DNA of 64,000 nt from Paenibacillus tarimensis. GTDB taxonomy: Bacteria > Bacillota > Bacilli > Paenibacillales > Paenibacillaceae. This document shows positions 9,613-18,341 of this stretch, one piece after another (within the stretch, counting starts at the first letter, position 1; every line of letters starts with the position of its first letter). The DNA lies in contig NZ_JAKGAO010000020.1 of assembly GCF_021532315.1 (NCBI RefSeq), forward strand, positions 1-64,000, written 5' to 3'. The notes below the pieces were generated by a model, which had not been told where the DNA came from, did not search any database, and saw only the letters and a list, made by a program, of their open reading frames with translations. The translations under genes were made by a program, and so were the position numbers.

Positions 9613-10518
9613 TTAGAAAATCCGGTAATTCGCAACCCGGTATGCGAGAAAATATCCGACGCCGATCAGAATCAGCGATACGATTGATTTAATGAGACCA
9701 AGTGCGGTTGACACCGAATACTGAGCATCCTGCAGGCCGATCCGGTAAATCATCGTATCCAGAATATCGCCCGATTCATAGACGAGCGGGTTATACAGGT
9801 TAAACACCTGGTCGAAACCGCCGTTCAGCACGTTGCCGAGGCTCAGTGTCAGCATCAGAATCATGATGGGACGTATGCCCGGTAGCGTAATATGCCAGGT
9901 CTGCCTCCATCTTGATGCCCCGTCGATTACTGCTGCCTCATACAGCGAACGGTCGATGCTCGTAAGTGCGGCAAGATAGATGATCGTTCCGAATCCGAAT
10001 TCCTTCCATTGATCTGTGATGACGAGAATATACGGAAACCAGTCGTTGCTGGCCAGGAATTGAATCGGCTGAACACCAATCCATTTCAGGAACAGGTTGA
10101 CGATCCCTCCGCCCGGCGACAGCACATCGACAATAATGCCCCCGAGGATAACCCAGGAGAAGAAATGCGGCATATAGATGATGGTCTGGACCGTTCGTTT
10201 GAACAGCATGCCGCGAACCTCGTTCAGCAGCAGTGCGACGATAACGGGTACCGTCAAGCCAGCGGTTATTTTCATAACGGATATGAAGACGGTGTTCCAC
10301 ACGACCTGATAGAAGCCGGGAAGCTCAAACAGATAGCGGAAATTATCAAGTCCGTTCCACGTCATATTCCTGAACCCCGCAATTGGGGAAAAGTCCTGGA
10401 ATGCAATGATCAGCCCCGCCATTGGAATATAACTGTAGATGAGTACAATAATGATGCCGGGAATGATCATAAGGTGAAGCGGAATGTTGCGGTAGAACTG
10501 CCTAATGGTCCCCTTCAT
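9613..10518 (-). CDS. CUT1 sugar ABC transporter permease (LplB/YtcQ-partner type)
   Basis: A 301-residue permease with six predicted helices and the EAA loop YEAAVIDGASRWRQTWHITLPGIRP. The N-terminal pattern YSYIPMAGLIIAFQDFSP is typical of LplB-like proteins. It is the first gene of the operon permease-permease-kinase-regulator, with an AGGAGGAG site before the ATG. It is presumably controlled through the direct-repeat element at 10582-10609. Confidence 0.9.
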   Translation of the reverse strand: MKGTIRQFYRNIPLHLMIIPGIIIVLIYSYIPMAGLIIAFQDFSPIAGFRNMTWNGLDNFRYLFELPGFYQVVWNTVFISVMKITAGLTVPVIVALLLNEVRGMLFKRTVQTIIYMPHFFSWVILGGIIVDVLSPGGGIVNLFLKWIGVQPIQFLASNDWFPYILVITDQWKEFGFGTIIYLAALTSIDRSLYEAAVIDGASRWRQTWHITLPGIRPIMILMLTLSLGNVLNGGFDQVFNLYNPLVYESGDILDTMIYRIGLQDAQYSVSTALGLIKSIVSLILIGVGYFLAYRVANYRIF

Positions 10519-10581
10519 GGCTGACTCCTCCTCTTTCTTCGATTATATAGGGGCCCCTCTTGCCGCTGACAGTGGAGCTTC

Positions 10582-10609
10582 TTTACTTCCGGTATCTTTT
10601 ATTTACTTC
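10582..10609 (-). promoter_or_regulatory. Putative AraC-type regulator site (direct repeats, copy A)
   Basis: Plus-strand TTTACTTC occurs twice 20 bp apart with GGTATCTT between. It shares repeat spacing, central sequence and a downstream TCCACT with the element at 5190-5217. A minus-strand TATAAT occurs between it and the first permease gene. Confidence 0.6.
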
Positions 10610-10620
10610 CCTTATGTACA

Positions 10621-10656
10621 AGAAAACCCGCCTCCGCCTTCACGGCAGAAACGGGC
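10621..10656 (-). terminator. Terminator after the quinone oxidoreductase gene
   Basis: Minus-strand 12-bp stem (CCCGTTTCTGCC / GGCGGAGGCGGG with G-T pairs), GTGAA loop, then TTTTCTTG. Confidence 0.75.
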
Positions 10657-10684
10657 TAGTGAATGAGTTTATACGCTTAACAGA

Positions 10685-11671
10685 TCATAGCACGACAACA
10701 ATCTTGCCGCGCACATGGCGCTGCGATAGACGTGTCAGTGCTGCGGGAACCGCATCGAGCTTGATCGTCTCGCTGATCATCGGGTCGATTTGCTTCTCAA
10801 GCATGAGCGACGTAAATTCATCGGCCATCCGCGCCAAGTCTTCCTGTGCATGGATGTCTCCAGAGGCATGAGCACCACCTAGCATCAGCTTGTGCAGGGT
10901 GATTGATTTCCAGCTTGGCTGAAAATCCGCAACGACCTCGGGCGAACCCGCAATACAAGTGAGCTGCCCGCCAAAGGCCAGTGCAGACAAATCTGCCTGC
11001 GCAGTCGCACGATTGACCGTGTTCAGGATGCAGTCGACACCTCGGCCGTTAGTCAGCTCCATGATTCGTTCATGGACATTATCTGTATTGTAGTCGATCA
11101 CAACGTCAGCACCCAGATTAGTCACATAATCAAAATTATGGCGTGAAGCACTTGCCATGATCTGCCCAGCGCCTAACGTGCGGGCCAGCTGTATCGCATA
11201 ACCGCCGACACCGCCTGCACCTGCATGAATGAAGATAGTCTGTCCGGCCTCGAACCCCATTTTGCGTACGAGCGCTTGATAAGCTGTAAGTCCGGCACAC
11301 GGGAAAGCAGCTGCCGCTTCATAAGTTAAGCCTTCCGGTATAGCAGCCGCAGTGTGTGCCGTCGTAACGGCATATTCCGCGAAGGCTCCCGATTTCGCAA
11401 CATCGCCGTGAAAGACGACACGGTCACCAGCCTTCCAGCGGGTAACGCCTTCACCGACGGCATCGACAGTGCCTGCGGCATCAATACCTGGTATAACCGG
11501 ATAATTCCAACTCGGATGGCCGCCTGAGGCAACCTTATAGTCGACCGGATTAAGCGATGCGGCCTTGACGCGAACGCGAATGCTGCCTGGTCCAGGCTCT
11601 GGGATGGCGACATCTGTCAGACGCATCGTTTCCGGTGTTCCCGGTTTTTCAAGAATAATTGCTTTCATCAT
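10685..11671 (-). CDS. Zinc-less MDR-family quinone oxidoreductase
   Basis: A 328-residue NADPH:quinone reductase-like protein of the medium-chain dehydrogenase/reductase superfamily. It has a GroES-like N-terminal domain (about 1-120), a Rossmann domain with HAGAGGVGGYAIQLA as nucleotide-binding loop, and no cysteine/histidine set for catalytic zinc. It probably reduces quinones or enones in the cytoplasm. An AGGAGG site precedes the double ATG. The gene is monocistronic with its own terminator, and its substrate is unknown. Confidence 0.88.
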   Translation of the reverse strand: MMKAIILEKPGTPETMRLTDVAIPEPGPGSIRVRVKAASLNPVDYKVASGGHPSWNYPVIPGIDAAGTVDAVGEGVTRWKAGDRVVFHGDVAKSGAFAEYAVTTAHTAAAIPEGLTYEAAAAFPCAGLTAYQALVRKMGFEAGQTIFIHAGAGGVGGYAIQLARTLGAGQIMASASRHNFDYVTNLGADVVIDYNTDNVHERIMELTNGRGVDCILNTVNRATAQADLSALAFGGQLTCIAGSPEVVADFQPSWKSITLHKLMLGGAHASGDIHAQEDLARMADEFTSLMLEKQIDPMISETIKLDAVPAALTRLSQRHVRGKIVVVL

Positions 11672-11680
11672 GTAATTTAT

Positions 11681-12196
11681 TTCCTCCTTCTGCTTGCTAT
11701 TCGCATAAATTGGTCTCTCCTTATTGTGCCCTGGGCTTCCCTGCTGTTGTTAAAGCCGGATACCATCCGCAGATATATGCCTGTTGCCTTGTTCATGACG
11801 ATTATCCATACCATAACATACCAGGCAGCTTATCATTATAATTGGTGGAATGAGTCCAAGTCCAGTCTATTCGGGCGGGACAGGATCCTTCCTGTTCCAT
11901 GGGGGCATGGTGCATATCTCGTCGTGGTGATCAGGGTATTCAAATTTACCTACGGACAATTCTGGCTGTATCTGTCCGTTAATTTGGTCCTAGACGGCTT
12001 ATTTATGTACATTGGCTATCCCTACCTGGGCAAAATCGGTTACGTATCTCCTGAGTCGTCTATACCCACAATAGCTATTTACGATAAGCTCGCCACTGTC
12101 CAACGCAGCCGTGTACCATTTCGACTTGGGTCCCGTAAGGGGCTTTTCTGCATGAAGGCTTCCCATAGAGGGTTTTGTCGTTTAATGTCGAATTAG
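11681..12196 (+). pseudogene. Relic of an integral membrane protein
   Basis: One plus-strand frame reads as a genuine membrane protein, with segments such as SLLIVPWASLLLLKPDTIRR, MPVALFMTIIHTITYQAAYH and FWLYLSVNLVLDGLFMYIGY, and is conserved-looking to about 12050. No ATG with a ribosome site opens it; the frame reads through the intergenic region without a start. The last 40-50 residues look like random translation. The best reading is a gene that has lost its start and C-terminus. The family was not recognised. A functional form starting at the GTG at 11726 is possible but has no ribosome site. Confidence 0.45.
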
Positions 12197-12232
12197 ATGA
12201 CTTACAAAACTCTGTTCTATGAGGTGAAGAAC

Positions 12233-13402
12233 TTGTTTCCTGCGCTCTTTCAGCAAATCTCGTTGAACTTCATGACCATGTTTATACTGTTCCAATTGTA
12301 CTTTCATTATAAAGAGCGCATCACATCCAAGCTCCTCAGACAGATTATCATTGGCATTGGCTTCGGCATTATTCAATATATCTGCCTGAGGTTTCCGTTA
12401 ACGCTTCCAGACAGCTCAATGCCCATCTTCATTGGCAGTAACATCTTTATCCTGGCGGCTGTCTATGGCGGTCCAGTCGGTATGTTCATCGCGCTAATGA
12501 TCGGGCAAATCATTATGAAGCCTGGCCGTCCGTCCCAAGATCAGGCTGCTAACGATCCTAACATGATTATGCCTTCAGGCGGGCCAGTAGAGATCAGCAG
12601 TTTCCAGTCTATTGGCGGTATGTTAGCAGACCCCGATCTGTTCATCATTTTATTTGGAATTGTGGCTGTGCTGGCTTTTCGGTTTCTGCCATTGAAGAAC
12701 TGGCAGATATGGCTGTGCCTCAATATTTTATTCCAGATAAAGCTGTACTTGATGTTAGGAGATACGCTAACTACGAGCCTGATTCGTTGTTCAATTGAAA
12801 TTATTAGCGGCGCCCTAATCTACTATTATGTAGACTATATGCACAGGGCATATCAGTCCAAGAAGCAGCTCGAACAACTGGCTACGAAGGACAGTTTAAC
12901 GGGCGCCTACAACGCCGGTTATTATGCAATGGCCTCCGAACGGCTCTTCGCAGAAGCGAAGCGCGGCAAGAGTAATTTCGCCCTTCTCATCATGGACGTC
13001 GATCATTTCAAGCACATCAATGATACCTACGGGCATCCGGTTGGAGACCAGGTGTTGAAGGAGATGGCCGGACTTCTGAAGAACGCTTTCTCAGGACGTC
13101 ACGATATCGTTTGCCGCAACGGAGGAGAAGAGTTTTCCGTTCTTATTCCTCATCGGGATGCCACAGAGGTAACAAGAGCTGCTGAACAATTTCAGGAAAA
13201 CGTCCGCAGTCATGTATTTGCAGCAGATCGTGAGGACCTCTCCCTTCGTCTGACGGTTTCCGTAGGCATCTGCTTCTATTCCAAAGACTGCACAACGCAT
13301 CAGGACATTTATGAACGGGCGGATCGTGCCCTCTATCAAGCGAAGCATAATGGAAGAAACCAAATATGTTATGCCGATAGTCATCTCGCCATTTCCTCAT
13401 AA
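12233..13402 (+). CDS. Membrane diguanylate cyclase (5TM-LYT sensor + GGDEF)
   Basis: Makes cyclic di-GMP from two GTP. The N-terminal half has about six membrane helices resembling the LytS-type five-helix receptor domain (IGSNIFILAAVYGGPVGMFIAL). The C-terminal GGDEF domain (about residues 220-385) carries the active signature RNGGEEFSVLIPH. The RxxD inhibitory site is not conserved (GRHD at that place). The TTG start at 12233 has GAGGTG six bases upstream; the in-frame ATG at 12197 has no ribosome site. It resembles B. subtilis YtrP/DgcK-type proteins in layout. No operon partner is visible. Confidence 0.87.
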   Translation: MFPALFQQISLNFMTMFILFQLYFHYKERITSKLLRQIIIGIGFGIIQYICLRFPLTLPDSSMPIFIGSNIFILAAVYGGPVGMFIALMIGQIIMKPGRPSQDQAANDPNMIMPSGGPVEISSFQSIGGMLADPDLFIILFGIVAVLAFRFLPLKNWQIWLCLNILFQIKLYLMLGDTLTTSLIRCSIEIISGALIYYYVDYMHRAYQSKKQLEQLATKDSLTGAYNAGYYAMASERLFAEAKRGKSNFALLIMDVDHFKHINDTYGHPVGDQVLKEMAGLLKNAFSGRHDIVCRNGGEEFSVLIPHRDATEVTRAAEQFQENVRSHVFAADREDLSLRLTVSVGICFYSKDCTTHQDIYERADRALYQAKHNGRNQICYADSHLAISS

Positions 13403-13448
13403 AAAAGCTTCAAGAGACACTTTATCAGGTTTGCCAATCGGTGCAATG

Positions 13449-13494
13449 GAAAAGAGAGCCTGGAACCTCCATGAAGGACGGCTCCAGGCTCTCG
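13449..13494 (-). terminator. Terminator after the IsdG-like gene
   Basis: Minus-strand stem GAGAGCCTGGA / TCCAGGCTCTC, extended by CC/GG, then TTTTCC. It lies between convergent genes and may also stop readthrough from the cyclase gene. Confidence 0.7.
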
Positions 13495-13504
13495 GTCGAT
13501 CGAG

Positions 13505-13834
13505 CTACTGCCTGCTTGCGATTTCTTTCACTGCCTTTACTTCATACATATTTACGGAAACGCTGATGATGTGTTCAGGCTTTGGTTTGCCATTGTTCTG
13601 GCGGTGGCCTTGAATATGTACATCACTCTTCTCCCAGTTCTTCCAGTCTTCGACCGATCTCCAGCGATTCATAATAACGACTTCCTCCTGATCCTCCTGC
13701 TTCTTGCGGTTTACCATGATCGTCTTATCAATAAGGCCTTCCATCGCATCCATTGGACCATCCTGCTTGAAACGTTCAAGGACTAAATCGGTCTTGCCTT
13801 TTTGCACTACAATCGTTCTGGTTTGAATTAACAT
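13505..13834 (-). CDS. IsdG/HmoA-type antibiotic-biosynthesis-monooxygenase-fold protein
   Basis: A 109-residue ferredoxin-like ABM-domain protein, the usual length of heme-degrading monooxygenases. Trp67 (DWKNWEKSD) and His77 (IQGHRQ) fall at the positions of catalytic Trp and heme ligand His of staphylococcal IsdG. The position matching its Asn7 is a Thr. It may therefore degrade or bind heme, or act as another small monooxygenase. AGGAGG precedes the ATG. It is transcribed alone, 30 bp after the esterase gene. Confidence 0.75.
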   Translation of the reverse strand: MLIQTRTIVVQKGKTDLVLERFKQDGPMDAMEGLIDKTIMVNRKKQEDQEEVVIMNRWRSVEDWKNWEKSDVHIQGHRQNNGKPKPEHIISVSVNMYEVKAVKEIASRQ

Positions 13835-13863
13835 CGAAATTCCTCCTATTAGATGACCAACGG

Positions 13864-14784
13864 TTATTGGCGGATACGCTTCAGATGCATGTCGATAAAA
13901 TCCAGTACTTTACAGATATTATCTTCCGTCTCAAACTCTGGTCCGCTGTGACCTGCTCCTTCAAGCAGTTCAAGCTGAACATCGTCTTCCCCAATAGCCT
14001 TCTTAAGCTTCTCATACAAAATAACAGACTGCATGGCGGGGATTATCGCGTCCCGGGTACCGTGCTGGATGAAGAACGGCGGGGTATGCCTGGAGATATA
14101 GGTTTCCGGATTGGCTGCTCTGACTTTCTCCGGCTCCTCTGTAATCTTATTTCCGATGAGAAGGGACTCCGGTGAATCAGCAGCAAGATGTACCAGCGCC
14201 GGTTCGACATCACTCTCAGCGAAGAGTTCATCCATCGTCAGGAAGTCGGTAGGGCCAAACCAGTCCACCACCGCCTGCACATGGCAGGAATGCTCGAAGC
14301 TGCCGGCAGCTGCGTCTTCCAGCTCCGTTATATGTGCAGAAGTCCCCGCCAGAGCTGCCAGATGACCGCCCGCAGAGCCGCCCCAAAGGGCGATTTTCTC
14401 TCCATCCAGCCGGTAATTCGTCCCACTAGCTTTCACCCAGCGAATAGCGGCTTTGATATCGTGAATCTGTGCCGGGAAAATCGCTTCACCACTCAGACGG
14501 TAATTAATCGAGACAACTGCGTATTGTCTGCTAAGACCTTCCAGCATCGGCTTCAACTGGACATCAGCCTTGTCACCGCCCTTGAAAGCCCCGCCGTGAA
14601 TCGCCATGATAACCGGGAATGGACCGTCACCGCTTTCCGGCAGATAGATATCGAGCTGCTGCGCTGGTAAATGGGTACCGTAAGGGAGATTAAGCCATTT
14701 GCGGTTGATGTGATTCGTATTCAACATGGGGATTTTGTTATCCCTGTGACGCCGGTTTAGTTCCTGTTCGGGCATCTCTTCCAC
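13864..14784 (-). CDS. Alpha/beta-hydrolase esterase (BD-FAE/HSL-like)
   Basis: A 306-residue carboxylesterase-like enzyme. AIHGGAFKGGD supplies the oxyanion hole, and the nucleophile serine is in WGGSAGGHLA. The late GTRDAIIP and GAGHSGPE segments supply the Asp and His. It starts 4 bp after the PadR gene, so the two form one operon under PadR control. Its natural ester is unknown. Residues 1-25 precede the fold and may be a start chosen too early; an internal Met (MLNTNH) is an alternative. Confidence 0.85.
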   Translation of the reverse strand: MEEMPEQELNRRHRDNKIPMLNTNHINRKWLNLPYGTHLPAQQLDIYLPESGDGPFPVIMAIHGGAFKGGDKADVQLKPMLEGLSRQYAVVSINYRLSGEAIFPAQIHDIKAAIRWVKASGTNYRLDGEKIALWGGSAGGHLAALAGTSAHITELEDAAAGSFEHSCHVQAVVDWFGPTDFLTMDELFAESDVEPALVHLAADSPESLLIGNKITEEPEKVRAANPETYISRHTPPFFIQHGTRDAIIPAMQSVILYEKLKKAIGEDDVQLELLEGAGHSGPEFETEDNICKVLDFIDMHLKRIRQ

Positions 14785-14788
14785 TCCC

Positions 14789-15469
14789 TTATTCGTCCGC
14801 TTCAGCTGGCGATTCAGCCGGGTCCCCTTTGCCGGGAGCGAGCATTGTCTCCAGCTTGGTCTGCAGATCTGCCATTAACTCCTGAAAATCCTTCGCTTGC
14901 TTGGATGAGGGGTCCGCTTGTGCTTCACACGCCGCACCTGCCAGCAGATAAACAACCTCAGACCACTCCTGCATCAAGCCGTGCAGTTCGCGTCTACCGT
15001 GCTTGCCGCCATGCGGCCGGTGATGCTTCCGATGGCGGTCCCAACGCTCATCCGGACGCTCTGCTTCCTGCTCTCTGCGTTCACTGAGATGTGCGATTCC
15101 TTCATCGGTAATCCGGTACAGCTTCTTGCCTTCCGCTTCCTCGCTGCTGATCAGGCTCATTTCTTCCAGCAGCTGCAGATTAGGGTACACGGACCCGGCG
15201 CTAGGTGTATATAAACCGCCAGTCTTCTCTTCCATAGCCTTAATCAGCTGGTATCCGTGCATGGGCTCTGCAGCCAGCAGCTCCAGCAGCGCAAATTTAA
15301 ACTCGCCGCGCTCGAAGAACCTGCGCTTGCCTTCTCCCCGGCCACCCCGGCCGCCCTGCCAGCCGCCATGACGATGTCTAGCGAATCGTTCTTGGCCGCC
15401 GCTTCCCCTATGGAAACCCCGGGATTCGAACTGTCTGTCGATTCGCATATGTTGATCATAAAATCTCAT
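14789..15469 (-). CDS. PadR-family transcriptional repressor
   Basis: A 226-residue regulator with a long Gly/Arg/His-rich N-terminal tail (about 1-50), then the PadR winged helix (FKFALLELLAAEPMHGYQLIKAMEE, about 57-130) and a C-terminal helical dimerisation region. The ATG at 15469 has AAGGAG eight bases upstream; the GTG three codons earlier overlaps that site. It sits directly before the esterase gene. The TATCGTTAACGATA palindromes in its own promoter indicate autorepression. The Arg/His-rich tail could bind metal or nucleic acid (inference). Confidence 0.9.
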   Translation of the reverse strand: MRFYDQHMRIDRQFESRGFHRGSGGQERFARHRHGGWQGGRGGRGEGKRRFFERGEFKFALLELLAAEPMHGYQLIKAMEEKTGGLYTPSAGSVYPNLQLLEEMSLISSEEAEGKKLYRITDEGIAHLSERREQEAERPDERWDRHRKHHRPHGGKHGRRELHGLMQEWSEVVYLLAGAACEAQADPSSKQAKDFQELMADLQTKLETMLAPGKGDPAESPAEADE

Positions 15470-15503
15470 GTATTTCACTCCTTAATTTAAACTGCAACAG
15501 AAA

Positions 15504-15523
15504 ATATATCGTTAACGATATAT
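15504..15523 (-). promoter_or_regulatory. PadR operator 1 (20-bp perfect palindrome)
   Basis: ATATATCGTTAACGATATAT is a perfect palindrome just downstream of the PadR -10 element. A repressor bound here would block transcription start. Confidence 0.75.
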
Positions 15524-15527
15524 CGCC

Positions 15528-15556
15528 ATAATATTACGATATATCGTTATTGTCAA
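15528..15556 (-). promoter_or_regulatory. PadR-esterase promoter with second operator
   Basis: Minus-strand -35 TTGACA (15551-15556), 17-bp spacer, -10 TATTAT (15528-15533). The spacer contains a second palindrome ACGATATATCGT (15536-15547) sharing the CGATATATCG core of operator 1. Confidence 0.75.
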
Positions 15557-15569
15557 TCATTGCTATGAA

Positions 15570-15602
15570 AATAATAAAAGACAGCGTCGAAACGCTGTCT
15601 TC
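15570..15602 (-). terminator. Terminator after the MFS gene
   Basis: Minus-strand AGACAGCGT / ACGCTGTCT hairpin with TTCG loop, followed by TTTATTATTTT. Confidence 0.8.
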
Positions 15603-15680
15603 GTCTTCATTAAGTTATCGCCTTCATCAACTCAACTTGACTACTGGATACGTTATAAAGGCCCACCTATATTCTATTAA

Positions 15681-16871
15681 TTATTCCGTAACAATGTCTT
15701 CCTTTTGCCCCCGATACCGTAACCCGGAAGCAGCGAATAAGATATATACGCTCCCCATAATATAGAACAAGCTGGGAAGAGAAACATGCTGAATCAGCCA
15801 ACCGCCTGCATTCGGACCGATTAAACTGGCAATGGAAAAGTGTATAGACGCAATAACATTGGCCGTGGGCAGTATTGCTCTCGGAAGAAGATCGGCGGCG
15901 TACGCTAGTCCTAGCGAATAGAAAGACCCTATCGATCCGCCCGCCACCAAGAACAAGGCCCCTATTCCCCAGCTGTTCGAACCCGCAAGCGGAACAGCAA
16001 GGAAGGCGGCTGCCCCTGCTATACCGCACAGCATAAGTATCGGTTTCCTGCCGATTCTGTCACTCCAAACACCAAGCGGAAGCTGTAGGATTAAACTGCC
16101 AAAACCGATCAAAGGCAGCAGGTAAGCGATCTCGTCAGAGGTTATGCCCATTCGCAGACCGTAAATCGGAAAGTTGCCATTCATTGAAGCTTCCATGTAT
16201 CCATAGAGAAACGCTGGAATTAGAGGGAACCACGCTAAGCGATAAACTCGAAGAAAACGATTCTCTGGTTTAGCTGTATTGCTGCCTCTTGCTCCATCAG
16301 CCTCCGGAGGCTGTTCATTGCGTAATCGCAGCACCATGATGAGAACGGCGATAAACAGCACATTCATCGTTATAATAGGTATGATATCTCCGTAGCGGGT
16401 TAGCTTGATAGCAAGAGGCCCAATAGAGAAGCCTACCCCGTACGCCATGCCGTATAAGGAGATATATCTACCACGGCGATCCGCTGGAGCATTGGATACA
16501 ATCCAGAGCTGTGATGCATAATGAAGGGCGCTATCCCCTATCCCTACAATGAGCCTCAGCATAAACCAAACAGCAAGGCTCTGGGTAAATGTGAACGATA
16601 TAGTTGCCGCAATAACCATAACAATACCTGTAAGTATGACCGGCTGGAATCCGTATTTCCTAACTGGGCGCTCAATAACGAACATAGTACCGAAGACACC
16701 AAGGTACAATGCTGCTGAATTAAGGGCATTAACCTGGGCGGATACACCTCTCTGCTCCAGCCAGATAGACAACAGTGGAAGAAGGAGACCTTGGCTGGCC
16801 CCGGCGACAATGACTACCAGAATTAGTGTAACAAAAGTAAACATGCCAAAGCCTTGTTGCGCTGGCTTCAT
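15681..16871 (-). CDS. MFS transporter
   Basis: A 396-residue major facilitator with 12 predicted helices. It shows family motif A-like loops between helices 2-3 (FVIERPVRKYGFQP) and 8-9 (GVWSDRIGRKPILM). The layout fits the drug/sugar proton antiporter group, but the substrate is unknown. GGAGAGGG precedes the ATG. It is transcribed alone, from a promoter at 16926-16955, and ends at a terminator. Confidence 0.88.
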   Translation of the reverse strand: MKPAQQGFGMFTFVTLILVVIVAGASQGLLLPLLSIWLEQRGVSAQVNALNSAALYLGVFGTMFVIERPVRKYGFQPVILTGIVMVIAATISFTFTQSLAVWFMLRLIVGIGDSALHYASQLWIVSNAPADRRGRYISLYGMAYGVGFSIGPLAIKLTRYGDIIPIITMNVLFIAVLIMVLRLRNEQPPEADGARGSNTAKPENRFLRVYRLAWFPLIPAFLYGYMEASMNGNFPIYGLRMGITSDEIAYLLPLIGFGSLILQLPLGVWSDRIGRKPILMLCGIAGAAAFLAVPLAGSNSWGIGALFLVAGGSIGSFYSLGLAYAADLLPRAILPTANVIASIHFSIASLIGPNAGGWLIQHVSLPSLFYIMGSVYILFAASGLRYRGQKEDIVTE

Positions 16872-16925
16872 GGGTACTTCCCTCTCCTATCTATGTACAG
16901 TGCAAAAAATGGCAAACCGGATATT

Positions 16926-16955
16926 ATCATAGCACTCACACTTCACTGTTGGCAA
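16926..16955 (-). promoter_or_regulatory. Promoter of the MFS gene
   Basis: Minus-strand -35 TTGCCA (16950-16955), 18-bp spacer, -10 TATGAT (16926-16931), about 55 bp before the ATG. Confidence 0.5.
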
Positions 16956-17023
16956 TGAAAATTACAAGCTGCCATGCACGTATAAATGGACAACAGAAAA
17001 CGCTGGTTCGCGGTTGAGGTACA

Positions 17024-17067
17024 AATTAAAGAGCAGAACCCTCGCCTCTGACGAGCGGTTCTGCTCT
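17024..17067 (-). terminator. Terminator after the P450 gene
   Basis: Minus-strand stem GAGCAGAACC / GGTTCTGCTC with an inner CTCG/CGAG pairing, followed by TTTAATTTG. Confidence 0.8.
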
Positions 17068-17082
17068 CCTGCTAATAATGGG

Positions 17083-18270
17083 TTATTGGACGGAACTAGA
17101 CTGTCTAAGTACAAGATGAACCGGAAGATGCTTTAGACCCAGCAGGTTAAAGCTAGGCAGCGGTTCCAGTTCATAGCCTAGGGGGATATTAAACTGGGCA
17201 ACCCTCTGCGCAATTGTTTTAAGTGCCAATGTCATTTCCATACGGGCAAGCGGAGCTCCTAGACAGAAATGAATGCCATGTCCGAAGGTTAGATGGGCTC
17301 CCGGCTGACGGGTAATATCAAAGACGTCGGGATGGCTGTATTTCGCTGGGTCCCGGTTCGCTGCGCCCAGGAAAACGATAACCCGTTCTCCCGATTTCAT
17401 GCGAAGATCCCCGATCTGCGCTTCTCTAGTTGTCACACGAAACATCATTTGAACAGAGGAGCGGTATCGCATCACTTCCTCGACAGCCTGTGGTACTAAG
17501 GACGGGTTGTGGATAAGCAGATCCCACTGCTCCGGAAATTCAGCGAAGGTTCGGACAGCGTTGGTCAACAGATTGGTAGTGGTCTCATTGCCGGCTACCA
17601 GCAAGAGAGAGCATAAATTGCTGGCTTCCGTATCCGAGAGCCGCTGTCCATCGACTTCTGCAGCAGCTAGACGAGAAAGCAAATCTTGTTGGGGATGCTT
17701 TCTTCTTTCTGTAAGGAGCCTTACAAAATAATTCATCATGTCATTATATGCGGAGGCATGCTGTGGCAGTGTTTCAGTCTTGCCAGTTAACAAGCGCTCC
17801 GAGATTTCCACCATGATGTCCGACCAGTACTTAAACTGCCCGCGGTCCTCTTCAGGAATCCCAAGCAGTTCGGCAATAACAGTGATGGGGAATGGAATTG
17901 CGAACTCCTTCACAAAATCAACAGGCTGCTGCTCCAGCATACGATCAAGATATCTGTCCACAATAGCCTGTATGCGCGGTTCCAACTCCTGTACAGCCTT
18001 TGGAGTAAAAGCATGCGTTGCGAGGGCGCGAAGCTGTGTGTGCCGAGGGGGATCCATCCCTGTAAGCTGATTCTCAAAGGGCAGATCGGAAGATAAACCA
18101 TTAAACACAGTTGATGAGAAAGTCTGATAATCCGCCATGACCTTCCGTACATCATCTGCCCGAAATACGAGATAAGCTCCCAATTCGGGGCTAAAAACGG
18201 GTGTGTTCATCTCAAACATTTGGGCGTACCAGGGATACGGATCAAGTCTCCTATCCAGTTCCACAGACAT
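17083..18270 (-). CDS. Cytochrome P450 (CYP107/CYP109-like)
   Basis: A 395-residue soluble bacterial P450 monooxygenase. The I-helix oxygen-binding motif is LLLVAGNETTTNLL, the K-helix ExxR is EEVMRYR, and the heme-binding loop FGHGIHFCLGAPLAR holds thiolate ligand Cys336. It needs external redox partners, and none is encoded nearby. The start MSVELDRR has AAAGGA nine bases upstream; an ATG six codons earlier has no site. The promoter carries the TTCCC-N8-GGGAA repeat also found before the adjacent two-component operon and the giant surface protein. It is therefore probably a target of that system; the substrate is unknown. Confidence 0.9.
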   Translation of the reverse strand: MSVELDRRLDPYPWYAQMFEMNTPVFSPELGAYLVFRADDVRKVMADYQTFSSTVFNGLSSDLPFENQLTGMDPPRHTQLRALATHAFTPKAVQELEPRIQAIVDRYLDRMLEQQPVDFVKEFAIPFPITVIAELLGIPEEDRGQFKYWSDIMVEISERLLTGKTETLPQHASAYNDMMNYFVRLLTERRKHPQQDLLSRLAAAEVDGQRLSDTEASNLCSLLLVAGNETTTNLLTNAVRTFAEFPEQWDLLIHNPSLVPQAVEEVMRYRSSVQMMFRVTTREAQIGDLRMKSGERVIVFLGAANRDPAKYSHPDVFDITRQPGAHLTFGHGIHFCLGAPLARMEMTLALKTIAQRVAQFNIPLGYELEPLPSFNLLGLKHLPVHLVLRQSSSVQ

Positions 18271-18341
18271 TGCCAACCGTCCTTTCATAATATACTAGGG
18301 AGACGGCAGCGCAGTCTTCATCTTCAGGTGTCTCCCCTCAT

